Shown: positions 61,455-64,000 of the stretch, piece after piece
How positions within the stretch are numbered: position 1 is the stretch's first letter
Layout of the letters: every line of letters starts with the position of its first letter
Assembly (NCBI GenBank): GCA_013399895.1
Contig: VXBA01002616.1
Span: forward strand, 130,767-194,766
Length of the DNA stretch: 64,000 nt
Direction: 5' to 3'
DNA from: Serilophus lunatus
Taxonomy: Eukaryota; Chordata; Aves; Passeriformes; Eurylaimidae
The notes under the pieces: generated by a model
The model's input: the letters and a program-made list of their open reading frames with translations, nothing else
The model's database searches: none
What the model was told of the DNA's origin: nothing
Position numbers and translations under genes: made by a program

Positions 61455-63480
61455 TGTCTTTTCAATTAACATTATTTTGAGTTTAGATTAAAACAATAAA
61501 ATAAGGAACAATGTAAAGTTCCCATGAAAGACCATAATATCTGTATTTCTTTAGTGAACTATGTAAAAGGGTGAGTACCTCTGCTATTTCTTTGATTAAA
61601 TAGGAAAAATAGTAGAAACAATCCAAAATCTTAATTATTTGTTTTGACTTTGCAACTTAAGGGAGGAGAAGTTTCAGGTTATCAGCCCTCCTGATTCATT
61701 CTACTTCACTAGAAAGCTCTTTTATAAATCTTAAAACCAGAAAAAAATCAGTATTCTGAAATTGTGGTAGTTTTTTCTTGTCATCTGATGATAAAGAAGT
61801 CATGTTAAATATGAATATAGTAATATTTCTGTCTTTGTTAGGATGCTAGCAAGAATTTCTATCCTTCAGGCTGCTTGAATGTAGATGATTGCAACCAGAA
61901 AGTTTTCACCTTTTTTGCCTTTGCCAGGTGTGGATATCAGAGGAAAAAAATGACATGAGAGTAGTGTGATTTTATGCTCAGCCACTCTACATGGCAGATT
62001 TTAGAAATATGCTTACAGAAAGCTGAAGTTTTCTTGTTATAGAGAGAAAATAGCATCAGCAGCCAAGTAAAGGATAAAACTAGTTTCTTAAAATGCACCA
62101 GACACTTCACAAAGTGGACTAAGACATGATTTCCAAGAGGACATGAAGAGTTGTTACTTGAAATGCCAGCCAAACCACCAGAAGCTTCTTGAACTATCAT
62201 GACTTTCTTCCTGATTAAAGTTTACAATCCACTGGGCTATAAGCCTCACTATGAACAGCAAGATGTGATTGATAGCCGCAGTGGTAATCATTTAGGTAGA
62301 AAACCATTTTGTTTGTATCAATAGGAACTACAAAGAAAAAGCAACTTCTGTTTAAGGGATTGAAGGATTGAGGATTAGAGTCCATGTCTCTGTTGTCTTA
62401 ACTTTCATTTTAAAAAGAATTGCAGTACTTTCATTTACAGAACAAAATAATAGCTTTGAATTTTAACACCCAGTTTTGACAATGCAAATAACACACAACT
62501 TTTACTGATCAGAAAATCTCAGAATGATTTCCAAGTTTGGAATGAAGTTCTTCTTGTTTATCTTTCTTTATCCACTATAGTAACATTTTTAAGAGCAATT
62601 TCTATGAGTAGAAGAAGCAGTCAAATTCTGGGCATGCAGTTGAGTTTTGACTTATTGGATAAGTTGTTATATCCCTAAGAGATTCGGTCCAAAGCCCAGC
62701 GAAGTTGAAGGACACTGTTTTAAATCAAAGAGATTTGAGAACTGGATCAAGTTTGCAGTGATCTAAATTAACTCCAATATTAAAAAAGTCCTTGTTTGTT
62801 ATATTCCTATCTGAGTTCGCCTTTGTGATTTGTTTTGCCATCTCAGATACTTCCATTTATCACCGTGCATTTAAACTTCCTGAAAAGATAGTAATTTTAG
62901 CCAGTAACAGTGTTAGTTGTTTGATTTCTTCTGTTATTTTTCATATTCCTAACTCTGAGGTCTTTAACAGTTTAAAATTTGCAGCTAACATTACATAGCT
63001 TCTTTTATTCACTTATTCAATTACTCTGATATTGGAGTGCCTACTAAAAGCAATAAAACTAAAACTGAACACCTTGAGACTCCATCTTGACTACCCTGTG
63101 CCAACATAAGTGCCTGTATTTCCACCAGCTATGAGCCCGTATTTCTCCCAAAAACACTTTAAAAATCGTGCCTTATCATAATCAGTTGCATGCAAAGAAC
63201 TTGACAGGATTATGTTCTTACTAAAATAAAAAGGAAGAGTTTGCACTATAGCTGTTAATGCACATCTGAAAAATTTCAAATCTACCTCAGACCTAATGAC
63301 TTATCCGTGTTCTTAAGAATAGCTGTTGTATAAGAAAATTACACAAATAGATGTACCCATGCCCTAGTTTGAGGACAAAATATGATTTTATAAATTGGAG
63401 ATACAAGATATATTAAAGAAACAAGAATGTTTATTACTAAAATCTGGTACATATGTATATTATATGCGGTAGGAAAAAAC
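61455..63480. other. Unique AT-rich DNA, nothing recognised
   Basis: No repeats or coding signatures before the A/C-rich tract. Confidence 0.5.
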
Positions 63481-63600
63481 TGAACTAAAAAAAAAAAAAA
63501 TACTAAGGAAAAACCCAGAAAGAAAAACAACAATCACTTCCCAAACCGAAACCCAAAAACACACACACCAAGCAAAACAAAGAAGGAAAATCCCCCCCAT
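63481..63600 (+). repeat. A/C-rich low-complexity tract
   Basis: A(14) at 63487-63500, then AAAACCC/AAACAA-type text, a short ACACACACACACC and a C run near 63592. It lies just upstream of the CpG island; no binding motif is claimed in it. Confidence 0.75.
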
Positions 63601-63640
63601 TTTCCGTTTAAGTGCCCTAAAGTGCAGTTAGTTGAAGTGA

Positions 63641-63656
63641 ACAGCAGGGGGCACTA
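63641..63656 (+). promoter_or_regulatory. CTCF-like binding site
   Basis: ACAGCAGGGGGCACTA agrees with the vertebrate CTCF core (CCASYAGRKGGCRC type) at every core position except the first base. It sits at the upstream border of the CpG-rich region, a common location for CTCF. The match is read by eye; occupancy is inference. Confidence 0.6.
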
Positions 63657-63882
63657 GCGGCCGCGGGAGGTACATGATGAGGAATGAGGGCGTGCGCCTG
63701 TTGTTCGCCGCTGGATAGTCTCTGGAAAATGCTGCAGGAGTGGACAGACGACCACTGGAGATGGAAGGCGGTTCATGAGCTCAGCAAACAAACCACCGAA
63801 CTCGTGGCAGGAGAGCGGCAGGCCTGAGGCAGACGCGGCAGCTGCGGCTGAAGGACACAGCGAAACGTGTGGTGAATTCAAG

Positions 63883-63972
63883 ATGGCGGAAGCGGGAACT
63901 CCGAGCAGCAAGGCAGCGCCGCCCGCCACGGCCTCCGGACGCGGAGAGAGAGACACAGAGAGAGAGAAGTGA
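63883..63972 (+). CDS. Candidate start of a plus-strand gene (first exon) or short upstream ORF
   Basis: The ATG at 63883 has a strong Kozak context (AAG ATG G) and coincides with a YY1-type AAGATGGCGG element, an arrangement often found at true initiation codons just downstream of TATA-less promoters. The frame reads MAEAGTPSSKAAPPAT and continues in a basic, acidic GERDTEREK before TGA at 63970-63972, giving 29 codons. If a splice donor is used before the stop, this would be the N-terminus of a larger protein. I see only weak GT candidates (for example GAA|GTGACA at 63969), so a short upstream ORF in the 5' leader is equally possible. An in-frame upstream ATG at 63775 would extend it to 65 codons (MSSANKPPNSWQES...). 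No gene could be recognised from so short a stretch. Confidence 0.4.
   Translation: MAEAGTPSSKAAPPATASGRGERDTEREK
63942..63969 (+). repeat. GA-rich microsatellite in the CpG region
   Basis: GAGAGAGAGACACAGAGAGA text inside the candidate first exon; it encodes the RERDTERE stretch if translated. Confidence 0.8.
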
Positions 63973-64000
63973 CATCTCCTCTGCTTATGTGGAGTTCGCG

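Larger units (their letters stand above)
63655..64000 (+). promoter_or_regulatory. CpG island / promoter, running off the window
   Basis: By eye there are about 29 CpG dinucleotides in these 346 bases, against very few per kilobase elsewhere. It contains overlapping NotI and SacII sites (GCGGCCGC at 63657-63664), a YY1-type AAGATGGCGG (63880-63889), an ETS-like GCGGAAGC and an E2F-like GCGGGAA just after it, and no TATA box. This is the profile of a broad, TATA-less housekeeping-type promoter. The orientation of the YY1/ATG motif suggests plus-strand transcription, so the gene body would lie beyond base 64000. Confidence 0.8.

Noticed and set aside
63654..63956. Minus-strand 100-codon frame in the CpG island
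   Set aside because: GC-rich islands are open in several frames; the Kozak/YY1 arrangement supports the plus strand. A bidirectional promoter is not excluded but not supported.
1..64000. CRISPR arrays, operons, phage or plasmid features
   Set aside because: No regularly spaced repeats, dense coding or ribosome-binding sites; the window is clearly vertebrate nuclear DNA.

Overview
This is vertebrate nuclear DNA, almost certainly from a bird. Nearly every recognisable repeat is a CR1 LINE, and most complete 3' ends carry the short ATTCTATG/GATTCTGTG-type terminal repeats typical of avian CR1. There is also one avian-type solo retroviral LTR. The background is AT-rich and poor in CpG. The species cannot be named from the sequence. 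It is draft assembly: a 778-base N run, a 3-base N run and two single Ns.

Layout. 1-1129 holds nothing recognisable; a decayed CR1 covers 1130-2193. At 5238-6372 three retroelement pieces lie close together: an old CR1 tail, a younger CR1 tail, and directly after it the C-terminal end of a non-LTR retrotransposon ORF that does not look like CR1 (one in-frame stop and a cysteine/histidine finger). 7606-7879 is a short CR1 tail. 7880-22150 is mostly unique DNA with two old CR1 pieces and a striking hairpin at 15357-15408. A solo LTR on the minus strand fills 22618-23190. Two CR1 elements face each other tail to tail at 25372-26368, and two more follow head to tail at 29217-30345. A long minus-strand CR1 (32881-34830) is broken by the large assembly gap. 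A long plus-strand CR1 (41035-43477) keeps recognisable endonuclease and reverse transcriptase segments. From 43478 to 63480 there is mostly unique DNA with one more CR1 (54351-54885), an 18-bp stem hairpin in what looks like an ancient amniote repeat (53655-53755), and small tandem repeats.

The last 350 bases change character. A CTCF-like site (63641-63656) is followed by a CpG-rich stretch running off the window, with a YY1-type AAGATGGCGG motif whose ATG (63883) starts a short frame beginning MAEAGTPSSK. This is read as the promoter and first exon of a plus-strand gene lying beyond the window.

No intact protein-coding gene is demonstrated. The window is an intergenic or gene-desert segment upstream of a CpG-island promoter. 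No tRNA, rRNA, CRISPR or operon-like structure was seen, and there is no convincing new multi-gene system. The best leads are the non-CR1 retrotransposon tail, the two hairpins, the terminal promoter, and an apparent assembly artefact at base 26201.
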